A stretch of 64,000 nucleotides of DNA from Nocardioides thalensis (lineage in GTDB: Bacteria > Actinomycetota > Actinomycetes > Propionibacteriales > Nocardioidaceae), in the NCBI RefSeq assembly GCF_013410655.1, contig NZ_JACCFP010000001.1, positions 1,240,001-1,304,000 on the forward strand. Reading direction: 5' to 3'. Made by a program: the position numbers and the translations under genes. Positions 41,383 through 52,430 of the stretch are shown here, piece by piece. Each line of letters starts with the position of its first letter. The stretch's first letter is position 1. The notes below the pieces were generated by a model, which worked only from the letters and a program-made list of their open reading frames with translations, was not told the DNA's origin and did not search any database.

Positions 41383-42691
41383 AGAGCAGGTAGAGCCCAC
41401 CCGCGGTGAACGCCACCATCGTCAGCAGCAGCGGCAGCTGGCCGGTGACCTGGTGCCGCTTCGGCAGCACCTCCAGGGCACGGTCGTGGGCGGCGACGGC
41501 GGCGGTCACGTGTCCGACGACGACGGCGAGCACCTTGAGCGTCGCGAGCAGGGTCGGGTGGTAGGAGAACCAGTACGACGGCGTCAGGCCCGCCGTGCCG
41601 AGGATGTTCCAGCCCTTGCCGAACGGGTCACTGGCGCGCGCCAGGGTCTGCCACCCGGAGTCGACAAACAGCGTCAGGTAGTGGGCCACGATGTAGCCGG
41701 CGACGATGGGCACGATCGACTGGGCGAGCCGACGCGGGAGGTCGCGGCGCCGTACGTCGCCCGCGACGCCGGTCAGCGCGCAGCCGCCGGCGAACAGCAG
41801 TCCGGCGGCGAGGCAGAACACCAGCAGCGCGATGTTGTTCAGCTGGTTGCCGGTCAGCGTGGCGTCGTAGACGAAGCGGGTCCAGTACGGCGACTCGCTG
41901 AACGAGTCGAACGCCGTGCTGCCGAAGAGCACGGCGACCACAGCGACCAGGCCCGGCTTCGCCGGCGTCGACGCGAGGTTGGCGAGCGGGCTGCGGAGCA
42001 TGACCCGGCCGTCGACGACGTGCCAGGGCGACAGCCGCGCGACGAGGCTGGAGTAGACCTCGAACGGGTCGGCGTGCTCGTAGAAGCGGCTTCCGAAGAC
42101 GGCGCCGCCGACGAGCATCGCGGCGACGTACAGCGCGCACCACAGGCGCACGTCGGCGAGCTCGTCGCTGCGCTCGTAGACGAGCTCGAGCCAGACGAAC
42201 GCGTAGAGGCCGAACGCCGCTGGCCAGTAGCCCAGCCATGCCGGGTAGGCGCGGATGCCGTTGTCGCCGTCGCCGCCGCTGAGGCGCTGCAGCAGGTCGT
42301 TGATCGTGCGGACCGGGCTGATTGCCTTCCACACGGGGCCGAGCAGGAGGGAGGCGAAGACCAGCCCCACCCACCACCAGATGTAGACGATCCCGAAGAA
42401 CGGGTTGGTCAGCTGGTCGACGCCGAAGACCGCGCAGGCCGCCGTGTAGAGGAAGAGCACGAAACCGAGGACCCGCAGCGCGACCTTCGTGTACGGCGCC
42501 AGCACCAGTCGTGAGAGGAGGTCGGGTGCCCGCAGCCCGCGGATCGCCGCGGGGTCGGCGTACCGCGGCCGGCGCCAGGCCAGCACGAGCACCGCGAACG
42601 ACAGCACCAGCGCGGCCACCGACCCGGAGACGGCGAGCTCGAGGGGGATCGGCAGGTCGCTCTGACCGCCGATCCCGTGGGCGTCGATCAC
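41372..42691 (-). CDS. Polytopic membrane protein of unknown function
   Basis: A 439-residue integral membrane protein with about 11 hydrophobic segments. Notable conserved-looking loops are NPFFGIVYIWWWVGLVFASLLLGPVWKAISPVRTI, FEVYSSLVARLSPW and SDPFGKGWNILGTA. No transporter signature is recognised. The gene overlaps the preceding lipoprotein gene as ATGA, so it works with that cupredoxin-like lipoprotein. Together they may handle a metal or electrons at the membrane; this is inference. Similar pairs occur in other actinobacteria, but I know of no assigned function. Confidence 0.7.
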   Translation of the reverse strand: MIDAHGIGGQSDLPIPLELAVSGSVAALVLSFAVLVLAWRRPRYADPAAIRGLRAPDLLSRLVLAPYTKVALRVLGFVLFLYTAACAVFGVDQLTNPFFGIVYIWWWVGLVFASLLLGPVWKAISPVRTINDLLQRLSGGDGDNGIRAYPAWLGYWPAAFGLYAFVWLELVYERSDELADVRLWCALYVAAMLVGGAVFGSRFYEHADPFEVYSSLVARLSPWHVVDGRVMLRSPLANLASTPAKPGLVAVVAVLFGSTAFDSFSESPYWTRFVYDATLTGNQLNNIALLVFCLAAGLLFAGGCALTGVAGDVRRRDLPRRLAQSIVPIVAGYIVAHYLTLFVDSGWQTLARASDPFGKGWNILGTAGLTPSYWFSYHPTLLATLKVLAVVVGHVTAAVAAHDRALEVLPKRHQVTGQLPLLLTMVAFTAGGLYLLFNA

Positions 42692-43056
42692 GAGACCTCG
42701 AGCTGGACGATCACCACGCCGAGCTCGTGGGACTCCACGTCGACGACGCCCGGTCGGTCGACCTGGATCTCGAACGTCTTCTCGCCGGCCGGGTAGGAGA
42801 GCTCCTGCTCGGGGTCGGAATGGATGTGCAGCGCGCCCGGCTCGTCGGCGGTGACGACGAGGTCGATGGGCTCGCCGGCCTCGGCCTCGACACGCTCGCC
42901 GGCGGGGGTCACCTCGCCGTCGGCGAAGGTGATCTCGACGCGCACCGGCTCGCCGCCGCCGGAGCCGTTGTCGTCGTCGGAGCCGCAGGCCGTCAGGCCG
43001 GTCAGCAGGGCGGTCGCCAGCGCGCCGGCAAGGGTCGCGCGGTGGTGCGTCCTCAA
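42688..43056 (-). CDS. Cupredoxin-like lipoprotein
   Basis: A 122-residue lipoprotein (lipobox LTAC, Cys24) whose mature domain has the cupredoxin strand pattern VRVEITFADGEVTPAGERVEAEAGEPIDLVVTADEPGALHIHSDPEQE, quoted as a single region, with LHIHSDP placing a His pair. A typical blue-copper C-H-M set is not complete, so it may be a metal-binding or purely structural relative. The domain resembles YtkA/EfeO-type cupredoxins. Its ATGA overlap with the membrane protein gene shows they are partners. Confidence 0.7.
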   Translation of the reverse strand: MRTHHRATLAGALATALLTGLTACGSDDDNGSGGGEPVRVEITFADGEVTPAGERVEAEAGEPIDLVVTADEPGALHIHSDPEQELSYPAGEKTFEIQVDRPGVVDVESHELGVVIVQLEVS

Positions 43057-43160
43057 CGTGGTCCTTCTCTCGTTTCGCGTGCGCGGACCGATGGGGGCGC
43101 CCAGCGGCCGCTCTGTCAGAATCTCACGGGGACAAAGACAGCCGGGAAGGTGGGGACGAC

Positions 43161-44624
43161 GTGGACCGAGTGCGGCCGCGCGATCTGGCGTTCCTCACCG
43201 ACGAGTCTCCCGAGACCCCGCGTCACAACGCGACGATCGAGATCTTCGAGGGTGCCGACTCCGACGGCGGCGGCCTCGACTACCAGCGCCTCGTCTCCCT
43301 GATCCAGGACCGGATCGCGTTCGTGCCGCGCTACCGCCAGCGGGTGCAGCCCGTGCCGGGACGGCTCGCGAACCCCGTGTGGGTCGACGACGAGAACTTC
43401 GACCTCGGGTTCCACGTGCGGCGCTCGGCGCTGCCACGGCCCGGCACGTCGGCCCAGCTGCTGGAGCTGGTCTCGCGCATCGTCTCGCGACCGCTCGACC
43501 GCACCCGCCCGCTGTGGGAGATCTACTTCGTCGAGGGCCTCCAGGGCGGCCGGGTCGCGATCCTGTCCAAGACCCACCAGGCGCTCGTCGACGGCGTGCA
43601 CACCGTCGACCTCGGCCAGCTGCTGCTCGACGCGTCGGCGACGCCCCGCGAGCTCGAGGCCGACGACTGGGCGCCGCGCCAGTCGCCCGCGCCCGCGAAG
43701 CTCGTCGCCGACGCCCTCCAGGAGACGCTCACGCAGCCGGAGGCCGTGCTCGACACCGCCCGCGGCACGTCTCTCGCGCTGCGCCGTACGGCGGAGGAGC
43801 GCACCCGCCGGGCCCGCGCGTTCCTCGGCGCGGTGACCGGCCGCCGCCCCAAGGGCGGCGGGGTGATGAGCGGCCCGCTGTCCCAGCAGCGGCGGGTCGT
43901 CACCGTCGACACGAAGCTCGCCGACTACCGCAAGATCCGCGACACGCACGGCGGCACGATCAACGACGTCATCCTCGCGACGATCGCCGGCGGCCTCCGC
44001 GCCTGGCTGATGACGCGCGCCGAGTCGCTCGGCGGGATGCGCCAGGTGCGCGCGGTGGTGCCGGTCTCGGTCATCGACGAGGAGCTCGAGGCCACCTCTC
44101 TCGGCAGCCAGATCGCCGCGCACTTCGTCGACCTCCCCGTCGGCGAGCCGAGCCCGATCGTCCGGCTGCACCAGGTGTCGTACTCGTTCCAGGCCCACAA
44201 GGACACCGGGCGCAGCGTCGCCGCCAACCGGCTCGCCGGCATCGCCGGCTTCGCGCCGACGACGTTCCACGCGATCGGATCGCGGGTCGCGGCTGAGGAG
44301 CTGCGCCGCGGCTACCACCTCTCGATCACCAACGTCCCCGGGCCGCAGGCGCCGCTCTTCGCCGCCGGCGCCCGGATGGTGGCCAGCTTCCCGGTGCCGC
44401 CGCTGGTCGCCGGCCACCCGCTGGTCATCGGCGTGACGTCCTACGACGGCGGCGTCTACTACGGCATCACCGCCGATCGCGACTGGGTCCCCGACGCCGA
44501 CCTCCTCGGCATCTGCCTGCGCGAGGCGCTCGACGAGCTGCTCGACTCCTCGTCCTCCGGCCGTCAGCGCGCGCCGCGCGGGCGACGCCGTACCAAGAAG
44601 CCCGCGGACGGCGCGGAGTCCTGA
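43161..44624 (+). CDS. WS/DGAT-family acyltransferase with altered active site
   Basis: A 487-residue member of the wax ester synthase / diacylglycerol acyltransferase family. N-terminal DRVRPRDLAFLTDES and the PLWEIYFVEGL block are typical. The active-site motif HHxxxDG appears as HQALVDG, with His139 and Asp144 present but the other His replaced by Gln140. C-terminal NVPGPQAPLFAAGARM and the GLVIGVTSYDGGVYYG type block are also family features. It may make neutral lipids from acyl-CoA, though the Gln suggests changed or lost activity. The final 25 residues are basic. The stop overlaps the next start. Confidence 0.85.
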   Translation: MDRVRPRDLAFLTDESPETPRHNATIEIFEGADSDGGGLDYQRLVSLIQDRIAFVPRYRQRVQPVPGRLANPVWVDDENFDLGFHVRRSALPRPGTSAQLLELVSRIVSRPLDRTRPLWEIYFVEGLQGGRVAILSKTHQALVDGVHTVDLGQLLLDASATPRELEADDWAPRQSPAPAKLVADALQETLTQPEAVLDTARGTSLALRRTAEERTRRARAFLGAVTGRRPKGGGVMSGPLSQQRRVVTVDTKLADYRKIRDTHGGTINDVILATIAGGLRAWLMTRAESLGGMRQVRAVVPVSVIDEELEATSLGSQIAAHFVDLPVGEPSPIVRLHQVSYSFQAHKDTGRSVAANRLAGIAGFAPTTFHAIGSRVAAEELRRGYHLSITNVPGPQAPLFAAGARMVASFPVPPLVAGHPLVIGVTSYDGGVYYGITADRDWVPDADLLGICLREALDELLDSSSSGRQRAPRGRRRTKKPADGAES

Positions 44625-44965
44625 TGCCGCGCGTCTACGTCCCCGCCACCCTTGCGACGCTGGGGGAGTACGTCGCCGCCGGCCGGGTGCCGGCCGCCAC
44701 GGAGCGGGTGGTGGCGCCCGCGGACGACGAGGAGACCGAGTACGCCGCGCTGATGACCGCCGCCGACCTGTCGGCCGAGGCGGTGTCCGGTGACGGGCGC
44801 CGGGTCGTGATCACCGTAGAGACCGCGGGCGACGGCGGCGGCGACCTCGCCTGGGCCGACGTCGTCGCGGTGCACGCCGACACCGAGCCGTTCACGGACC
44901 CCGACGACGACCTCGCGTGGTTCGCCACCCAGGAGGTCGGCGACCTGCTGGCCGGGGCCGGCTGA
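44624..44965 (+). CDS. Small acidic protein, DUF6912-like
   Basis: A 113-residue soluble protein beginning RVYVPATLATLGEYVAAG, a pattern seen in DUF6912 proteins of actinobacteria. It is acidic (many Asp/Glu in the second half, EPFTDPDDDLAWFATQEVGDLL) and has no signal peptide or metal site. The function is unknown. Its ATG overlaps the preceding stop (TGATG) and its stop overlaps the next start in the same way, so the three genes are one translationally coupled unit. Confidence 0.7.
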   Translation: MPRVYVPATLATLGEYVAAGRVPAATERVVAPADDEETEYAALMTAADLSAEAVSGDGRRVVITVETAGDGGGDLAWADVVAVHADTEPFTDPDDDLAWFATQEVGDLLAGAG

Positions 44966-45510
44966 TGCTGGTCCTGCGCAAGGTCCCGCGCGGCGGCTCG
45001 CGGCTCTCCGCCGGCCTCACCGCCGCCGAGACGACGACCGCCCTCGCGATCGCGCACACCGCCGCCGGTGGCGAGCTCCCCAGCGGCGGCTGGCTGCTGG
45101 CCGTCGCCGCGACGGTGTACGGCGCCGCGGGCCTCGTGCTGCGGGGCCGGGCGCCCCTGCGCGTCGCCGTGCCGGCGCTGGTCGGTGTCCAGGTCCTGCT
45201 GCACGCGTGGCTCGTCGCGCTCACCGTCGAGCACGCCGGCCACGCCGCGCACGAGGCGGTCGGGGGAGTCCTCGGGCTCTCGTGGTCGATGCTCGCCGCC
45301 CACGTGCTCGCGGGCGCGGTCACCGCGCTCGCCCTGGCGCTGCGCCGGCGCGCGGTCGCCGTACTCCTGTCGTGGCGGGTCCAGCCCCGTCTTGCCGTCC
45401 CGTTGCGGACGGCCCCTGTCGTCGAGGCGTCCCGCGTCCTCGTCGCTCGCCTGCTCGCTGCCGTCGCGCCGACGCGCGGTCCTCCGGTCGCCGCCCGCGC
45501 GACCGCCTGA
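44965..45510 (+). CDS. Small membrane protein
   Basis: A 181-residue protein with about four hydrophobic segments (SAGLTAAETTTALAIAHTAAGG is the beginning, followed by LLAVAATVYGAAGLVL, VAVPALVGVQVLLHAWLVAL and LAAHVLAGAVTALALAL). Several His residues in and around the helices (HTAAGG, HAWLVALTVEHAGHAAHEAVGG) could bind metal. Similar proteins occur beside copC/ycnI genes in actinobacteria. It overlaps the DUF6912 gene, and is 76 bp ahead of ycnI, so it could belong to the copper group. No confirmed function. Confidence 0.65.
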   Translation: MLVLRKVPRGGSRLSAGLTAAETTTALAIAHTAAGGELPSGGWLLAVAATVYGAAGLVLRGRAPLRVAVPALVGVQVLLHAWLVALTVEHAGHAAHEAVGGVLGLSWSMLAAHVLAGAVTALALALRRRAVAVLLSWRVQPRLAVPLRTAPVVEASRVLVARLLAAVAPTRGPPVAARATA

Positions 45511-45586
45511 CCGAGCACCGAGACACCTGTCCGTCGGTCGGGCGGTGGCTTCTGCCCACCCTCACACCGACAGACAAGGAACCACC

Positions 45587-46327
45587 ATGCACCACCGCTC
45601 CATCCGCCGCGCCCTGCTGCCGACCCTCGCTGCCGGCGGCATCGTCGTCGCCACCGCGGCCGCCCCGGCCTCGGCCCACGTGACGGTCACTCCCGACACC
45701 ACGGCGGCCGGCTCCTACGCCGTGCTCACGTTCAGCGTGGGCCACGGCTGCGAGGGCTCGCCGACCACCGCGATCGAGATCGCGATGCCCGAGCAGGTCC
45801 TCCAGGTCACGCCGACCCGCAACCCGTCGTGGGACGTCGAGAAGGTCTCCGAGCAGCTCGACGAGCCGGTGACCGACGCCCACGGCAACGAGGTCACCGA
45901 GCGCGTCGCCCAGGTCGTCTACACGGCCCGGACGCCGCTGGCGGACGGCTACCGCGACACGTTCGAGCTGTCCCTCCAGCTGCCCGACGCCGAGGGCGAG
46001 ACGCTGACCTTCCCGGTCGTGCAGAAGTGCGAGCAGGGCGAGACCGGCTGGGTCGAGACCCCCGCCGAGGGGCAGGACCCCGAGGAGCTCGAGCGCCCCG
46101 CGCCCGCGCTGACCGTGACGGCAGCCGACGGCGCCGGTCACGGCGCCGAGACCGCGACCGAGGAGGAGGACACCGACTCCGACGGTGCAGGGTCCTCCGC
46201 GGACGCCGAGGGGTCCGACGAGTCCGGTGACTCGGACGGCCTGGCGATCGCCGGCCTGGTGGCCGGCATCGCAGGCGTCGTCGTCGGCGGCGCGGCGCTC
46301 GTCCGGAGCGGCCGCACGTCGTCCTGA
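45587..46327 (+). CDS. ycnI: YcnI/DUF1775 copper-binding surface protein
   Basis: A 246-residue exported protein. The signal peptide ends at APASA so that the mature chain starts with His31 (HVTVTPDT), as in YcnI, where the N-terminal His and a conserved Trp bind copper. The Trp in RNPSWDVEK and the DUF1775 block (YAVLTFSVGHGCEGSPTTAIEIAMP) are present. A linker rich in Asp/Glu/Ser and a C-terminal membrane helix (about 215-235) anchor it. It is adjacent to the copC-copD fusion (2-bp gap), so it is probably part of copper acquisition or trafficking. Confidence 0.9.
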   Translation: MHHRSIRRALLPTLAAGGIVVATAAAPASAHVTVTPDTTAAGSYAVLTFSVGHGCEGSPTTAIEIAMPEQVLQVTPTRNPSWDVEKVSEQLDEPVTDAHGNEVTERVAQVVYTARTPLADGYRDTFELSLQLPDAEGETLTFPVVQKCEQGETGWVETPAEGQDPEELERPAPALTVTAADGAGHGAETATEEEDTDSDGAGSSADAEGSDESGDSDGLAIAGLVAGIAGVVVGGAALVRSGRTSS

Positions 46328-46329
46328 GG

Positions 46330-47985
46330 ATGACCATGCGTGCGCCGGCGCGACTGCTTGCCGCCGTCCTGCTCGCCGTGCTCGCGGTGGGCGGGACGGC
46401 CGCGCCCGCGTCGGCGCACGCCACGCTCGTCAGCACCGATCCGGCCGACGGCGCCGTGCTGCCGGAGGCGCCGGGCGAGGTGACGTTCACGTTCGACGAG
46501 AGCGTCTCGCTGGTCGCCGACGGACTGTTGGTCTACGACGCCGCGGGTGAGCCGGTCGAGGCCGAGGCCTCGGCCCGCGACGCGGTCGTCACCGCCGACC
46601 TCCCGGACGGTCTCGACGACGGGACCTACGTCGTCACGTGGCGGGTCGTCTCCTCCGACGGCCACCCGATCGCGGGGTCGTTGACGTTCCACGTCGGCGA
46701 GCCGAGCGCGAGCGTGCAGCCCCCGCAGACACCGACCGCCGACGACGGTGGCGGGCTGCGCACGACGATCGCGATCGTGCAGGCGCTGGGCTACCTCGGC
46801 CTGCTCGTGGCCGCGGGCCTCGTCGTCTTCCTGGGCTGGACCGCCCGCGGGATCCGGCTCCGCGAGGTCGTACGGCGCCGCCTGCTGCTCGTGCTGCGCT
46901 TCGGTGCGGCCCTCGCCGTCGCCGCGGCGGCGCTCGGGGTGCCGCTCGCAGGTGCCTACCAGCAGGGGATCGGCCTGCGCGGCCTGGGGGACGCGGCGTC
47001 GTACGACATGGCGCTCGTGGGCGACCAGGTCACGGTGCTGGTGCTGCAGCTGGCCGGGCTGGGTCTGGCCGTCGCGATGACCGCGCGCGAGCGCGCGACC
47101 CCGTCCCTGGTCGGCGACCTCGGGGCGGCGGTCGCGGTGTGGTCGCCGGCTCTCGTCGGCCACACGCGCGCCTACGAGCCGGTCTCGCTGCTCGTCGTCA
47201 CCGACGCCCTCCACCTCTCCGCCGCGGCCGTGTGGCTCGGCGGTCTCGTCGGCCTGGTGCTCACGCTCGCGTCGTTCGGCGGCCGGGCCCATGAGGCGGC
47301 GCGGTTGGTGAGCCGGTTCTCGACCGTGGCGGCCGGCTTGCTGGCCGCGCTGGTCGTGTCCGGCGTGCTCATGGCCTGGCGGATCCTCGGCTCCTGGAGC
47401 GGACTCGTCGACACGACCTACGGCCGGCTCCTGCTGGTGAAGCTCGGCATCGCGGTCGTCGTGGTGGCGGTCGCCGCGTGGAACCGGCTCCGGCTGGTGC
47501 CCGCCGTCGCGGCGGGAGGCACGCACGAGCGCGGCAAGCGAGCGTCGGCGCTGGTGCGCCGCGCGGTCGCGGTCGAGGCCGTGCTCCTGGTGGCGCTGCT
47601 CGGGGTGACCGGGTTCCTCACCGGCCGGCCACCCGCCGGCGACGCGAGCGCGCCGCCGGCGACCGCCGACACCGGCGTCGTGACCGGCACGGCCGACGAC
47701 CTGCGGGTGCTCGCGCTGCTCGACGACGCCGCCGGGCGCCAGCGCCGGCTGTCGATCCAGGTGCAGGACCGGACCGGCGAGCCCGTCGACCTCCCCGCGC
47801 CGCCGGAGGTCTCGCTGCGCAACGCCGAGGTCGACCTCGGCCCGGTGCGCGTGGTGCCGGTGGCTTCGGGCACCTACGTCGCGGCGGTCGCGTTCCCGGC
47901 GCCGGGGGAGTGGGAGGTCCAGGTGAGCCTGCGGGTGGGGGAGTTCGAGAACCCGGTCACCACGGTGACGGTCGAGGTGGAGTGA
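46330..47985 (+). CDS. CopC-CopD fusion copper transport protein
   Basis: A 551-residue protein. The signal peptide ends before His30 of the CopC domain (HATLVSTDPADGAVL), with the other copper ligand His in the SSDGHPIAGSLTFHV block. CopD follows: about eight membrane helices from residue 140 to 430. The last 110 residues form an extracellular YtkA-like domain (SIQVQDRTGEPVDLPAPPEV). CopC binds periplasmic copper and CopD moves it across the membrane. The three-part fusion is typical of Gram-positive YcnJ-type proteins. Expression is likely joint with ycnI. Confidence 0.9.
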   Translation: MTMRAPARLLAAVLLAVLAVGGTAAPASAHATLVSTDPADGAVLPEAPGEVTFTFDESVSLVADGLLVYDAAGEPVEAEASARDAVVTADLPDGLDDGTYVVTWRVVSSDGHPIAGSLTFHVGEPSASVQPPQTPTADDGGGLRTTIAIVQALGYLGLLVAAGLVVFLGWTARGIRLREVVRRRLLLVLRFGAALAVAAAALGVPLAGAYQQGIGLRGLGDAASYDMALVGDQVTVLVLQLAGLGLAVAMTARERATPSLVGDLGAAVAVWSPALVGHTRAYEPVSLLVVTDALHLSAAAVWLGGLVGLVLTLASFGGRAHEAARLVSRFSTVAAGLLAALVVSGVLMAWRILGSWSGLVDTTYGRLLLVKLGIAVVVVAVAAWNRLRLVPAVAAGGTHERGKRASALVRRAVAVEAVLLVALLGVTGFLTGRPPAGDASAPPATADTGVVTGTADDLRVLALLDDAAGRQRRLSIQVQDRTGEPVDLPAPPEVSLRNAEVDLGPVRVVPVASGTYVAAVAFPAPGEWEVQVSLRVGEFENPVTTVTVEVE

Positions 47986-48309
47986 GCTCGCTGCGCCGCG
48001 GCTGTGCTTGGCTGTGCGCGCCGCGGTGGTCGCGGTTCAGGCGGCTGGGCACGAGAGAGCACCGCGGTTGGTCCCTGCCCGCGGTCGGGTGCGAGGTCTC
48101 CGGTCGTGTGCCCGAGAACGCGCGGAGACGGGTGTTCAGGCACACGACCGCGTCAGCAACGGCGCAATGCGGGTCGTGGGGCACACGACACACGCGAGAA
48201 CAAGGCCCTCCGGCACACGACTCCCGCACTCGACGGCCTCAGGCACACGACCCACCGTCGTGCCCAGCCGCTTGAAGGGCAACCACCGCGGCGCCCGCGA
48301 CCGACGGCA
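47986..48309. repeat. Intergenic region with repeated GGCACACGAC motif
   Basis: No gene is seen in this 324-bp gap. The decamer GGCACACGAC occurs four times on the plus strand at 48139, 48180, 48212 and 48242 (spacings 41, 32 and 30), and once inverted as GTCGTGTGCC at 48103-48112. Partial inverted copies follow (GTCGTGGG at 48173, GTCGTGCC at 48257). It lies between convergent genes, so promoter function is unlikely. The spacers are not regular and the units are short, so it is not CRISPR. Confidence 0.7.
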
Positions 48310-49185
48310 TCAACCAGCCCGCACCGCCACCTTCACCGGCACCGAGTGCAGGAACCCGTCCACCCGCACCTGCACGAAGAACCGGTAGTCGCCGGGCTCC
48401 TCGAACGTCGTGTGGAACGTCAGGACCGTCCCCTCGTCGGTCTGCTCCGGCGCGCCGTACGGGTGCACGTGCACGAACCGGTCGCCGTCGACCTGGAAGC
48501 CGGTCACGTGGGCGGCGGCGCCGAGATAGCTGCCGAGCTGGAGCGGGTTGCCGTCGAGGTCGCTGACGACCAGCCGCAGCCGGCCGTCGGGGCCGACCTC
48601 GCCGTCGCCGTCGGACGTCACCCGCACCACCCCGTCGTCGCCGTCGGTCGTGGGGACGGTCGTCCCCGCCGGGGTGCCGGGCACGTCGACCTCGGTGCCG
48701 AGGACGACAGGGCGTGGCGAGCCGGTGGGCGTGAACTCCGCGATCACCCGATAGGACCCGGGCTGCCCGAGGTCGACCCGGGTCGACCAGGTGCCGTCAT
48801 CGTCGAGCTCGGGGTGGAGGTGGCGGAACTCGGACAGGTCGGTGCGCACGACGTAGAGGTGCAGGAGCTTGGTCTGCTCCTCCTCGAAGTCGGTCACCGG
48901 GCCGTCGGGGCCGAGGATCCGGAAGCCGAGCCGCCGGGTGCCCGACGCCGGGCCCGCGATGCTGGTGGCGTCGAGCCGGTAGCGGCCGGCGACCTCGGTC
49001 GTGCCGTCACCGAGCGGTCCCGCCGCGGCGTGCTCCTGGCCGGGCGCGTGCGTGTGACCCTCACCGGGGGCCGCCGGGGTGAGCACGATCCGGTCGGGGT
49101 CGGCGGCGGGCTCCTCGTCGGAGCAGCCGGCGGCCAGGCCGAGGACCAGGAGTCCGGCGAGCAGGGAGGGGGTACGACGCGGCAC
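48310..49185 (-). CDS. Lipoprotein with HLHP/HVHP motifs, probably metal related
   Basis: A 291-residue lipoprotein (lipobox AAGC, Cys21) with a His-rich start to its mature chain (GEGHTHAPGQEHA). Two Ig-like halves follow. Each carries a His motif: FRHLHPELDDDGTW and FVHVHPYGAPEQ. The pattern GTVLTFHTTFEEPGDYRFFVQVRVDGFLHSVPV is shared with YtkA/FixH-like secreted proteins. The His residues and the position next to the copper genes suggest a copper-binding role, but the strand is opposite and it is not in the same operon. Confidence 0.68.
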   Translation of the reverse strand: MPRRTPSLLAGLLVLGLAAGCSDEEPAADPDRIVLTPAAPGEGHTHAPGQEHAAAGPLGDGTTEVAGRYRLDATSIAGPASGTRRLGFRILGPDGPVTDFEEEQTKLLHLYVVRTDLSEFRHLHPELDDDGTWSTRVDLGQPGSYRVIAEFTPTGSPRPVVLGTEVDVPGTPAGTTVPTTDGDDGVVRVTSDGDGEVGPDGRLRLVVSDLDGNPLQLGSYLGAAAHVTGFQVDGDRFVHVHPYGAPEQTDEGTVLTFHTTFEEPGDYRFFVQVRVDGFLHSVPVKVAVRAG

Positions 49186-49277
49186 GCAGCCAGTGTGCTC
49201 GCACCTCAGCGCGGCGCAAGGAGCGGGGCACGTGCCCCGGATCACAACGCGGCGACGTCCGAGGCGCGTCGGCCGCG

Positions 49278-50396
49278 CTACGGCGCGGCCGTCAGGAACA
49301 GGAACGCGGCGAACAGCACGAGGTGCACCGCGCCGTTGAGCGGCTTCCCTCGCCCGGGCACCACCGTGAGCACCGCGACGACCGACGACAGGAGCAGCAG
49401 CACCAGCTGGAGCGGCTCGAGACCGAGGGCGAGCGGGCCGTCCAGCCAGATCGACGCCACGGCGATGCTCGGGATGGTGAGACCGATCGACGCCATCGCC
49501 GATCCGTAGGCGAGGTTGAGGCTGATCTGGACGCGGTCGCGGGCCGCCGCGCGGACGGCCGCGATGCTCTCCGGAAGCAGCACGAGCAGCGCGATGACCA
49601 CGCCGACGACGGCGTGGGGGAGTCCCATCGCGGCGACGGCGTCCTCGATCGCGTAGGACTCGACCTTCGCCAGCCCGACGACGCACACGAGGGCGACCAG
49701 CAGCAGCCCGGCGCTCGTCAGCGCCTCGCGATCGGTCGGTGGGTCGGCGTGGCTGTCCTGGTCGGCGTCAGCGGGATTCGCGCCCACGGCGGGGGCGCCG
49801 GTCGCGACCGGCAGGAAGAAATCGCGGTGCTGGACGGTCTGGGTGAAGACGAACACGCCGTACAGCGCGAGGGAGGCGACGGCGGCGAACGCCAGCTGCG
49901 AGCCGGTGAAGACCGGTCCGGACTCGCTGGTCGTGAACGTCGGCACCACCAGGGTGAGGCCGGCCAGCGCGATCACGGTGGCCAGCGCCGATCCGGTGCC
50001 CTCCGGGTTGAACACGGCGAGGCGGTGGCGCAGGGCGCCGACGACGAGAGCGATCCCGACGATGCCGTTGACGGTGATCATCACCGCCGCGAACACGGTG
50101 TCCCGCGCGAGCGTCGAGGTGTCGCCGCTGCCGGTGATCATCAGCGTGACGATGAGCGCGACCTCGATCACCGTGACCGCGACCGCCAGCACCAGCGACC
50201 CGAACGGCTCGCCCACCCGGTGCGCGACCACCTCCGCGTGGTGGACACCGGCCAGCACGGCAGCGACCAGGGTCACGCCGACCAGGGTGTTGCCGATCGG
50301 GCCGGGGTGGGTGCCCCAGGAGAACGCAAGGACGATCGCCGCCACCACCGGCGCGACCACCGTCCACCCGAACCGGCCGGACGTGGTCGCGTTCAT
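49278..50396 (-). CDS. chaA: Ca2+/H+ antiporter, ChaA/CaCA family
   Basis: A 372-residue membrane protein with two inverted halves of about five helices. Cation-binding acidic motifs of the CaCA family are seen as GVHHAEVVAHRVGEPFGSLVLAVAVTVIEVALI in the first half, and LLVLLPESIAAVRAA plus LNLAYGSAMASIGLTIPSI in the second. An acidic Asp-rich loop lies between the halves (PADADQDSHADPP). It expels Ca2+ (or Na+/K+) in exchange for protons. No regulatory neighbour is evident; it is divergent from the radical SAM gene. Confidence 0.88.
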   Translation of the reverse strand: MNATTSGRFGWTVVAPVVAAIVLAFSWGTHPGPIGNTLVGVTLVAAVLAGVHHAEVVAHRVGEPFGSLVLAVAVTVIEVALIVTLMITGSGDTSTLARDTVFAAVMITVNGIVGIALVVGALRHRLAVFNPEGTGSALATVIALAGLTLVVPTFTTSESGPVFTGSQLAFAAVASLALYGVFVFTQTVQHRDFFLPVATGAPAVGANPADADQDSHADPPTDREALTSAGLLLVALVCVVGLAKVESYAIEDAVAAMGLPHAVVGVVIALLVLLPESIAAVRAAARDRVQISLNLAYGSAMASIGLTIPSIAVASIWLDGPLALGLEPLQLVLLLLSSVVAVLTVVPGRGKPLNGAVHLVLFAAFLFLTAAP

Positions 50397-50466
50397 GGGC
50401 GTCAGTGTAGGGAGGCGGAGGTCGCCGACTCGGTCCGGAGGGCCCCCTCGCCGTACCCTTGAACCC

Positions 50467-52428
<1,962 letters not shown>

Positions 52429-52430
52429 GC

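Noticed and set aside
48103..48251. CRISPR array
   Set aside because: Repeats are only 10 bp, irregularly spaced and partly inverted.
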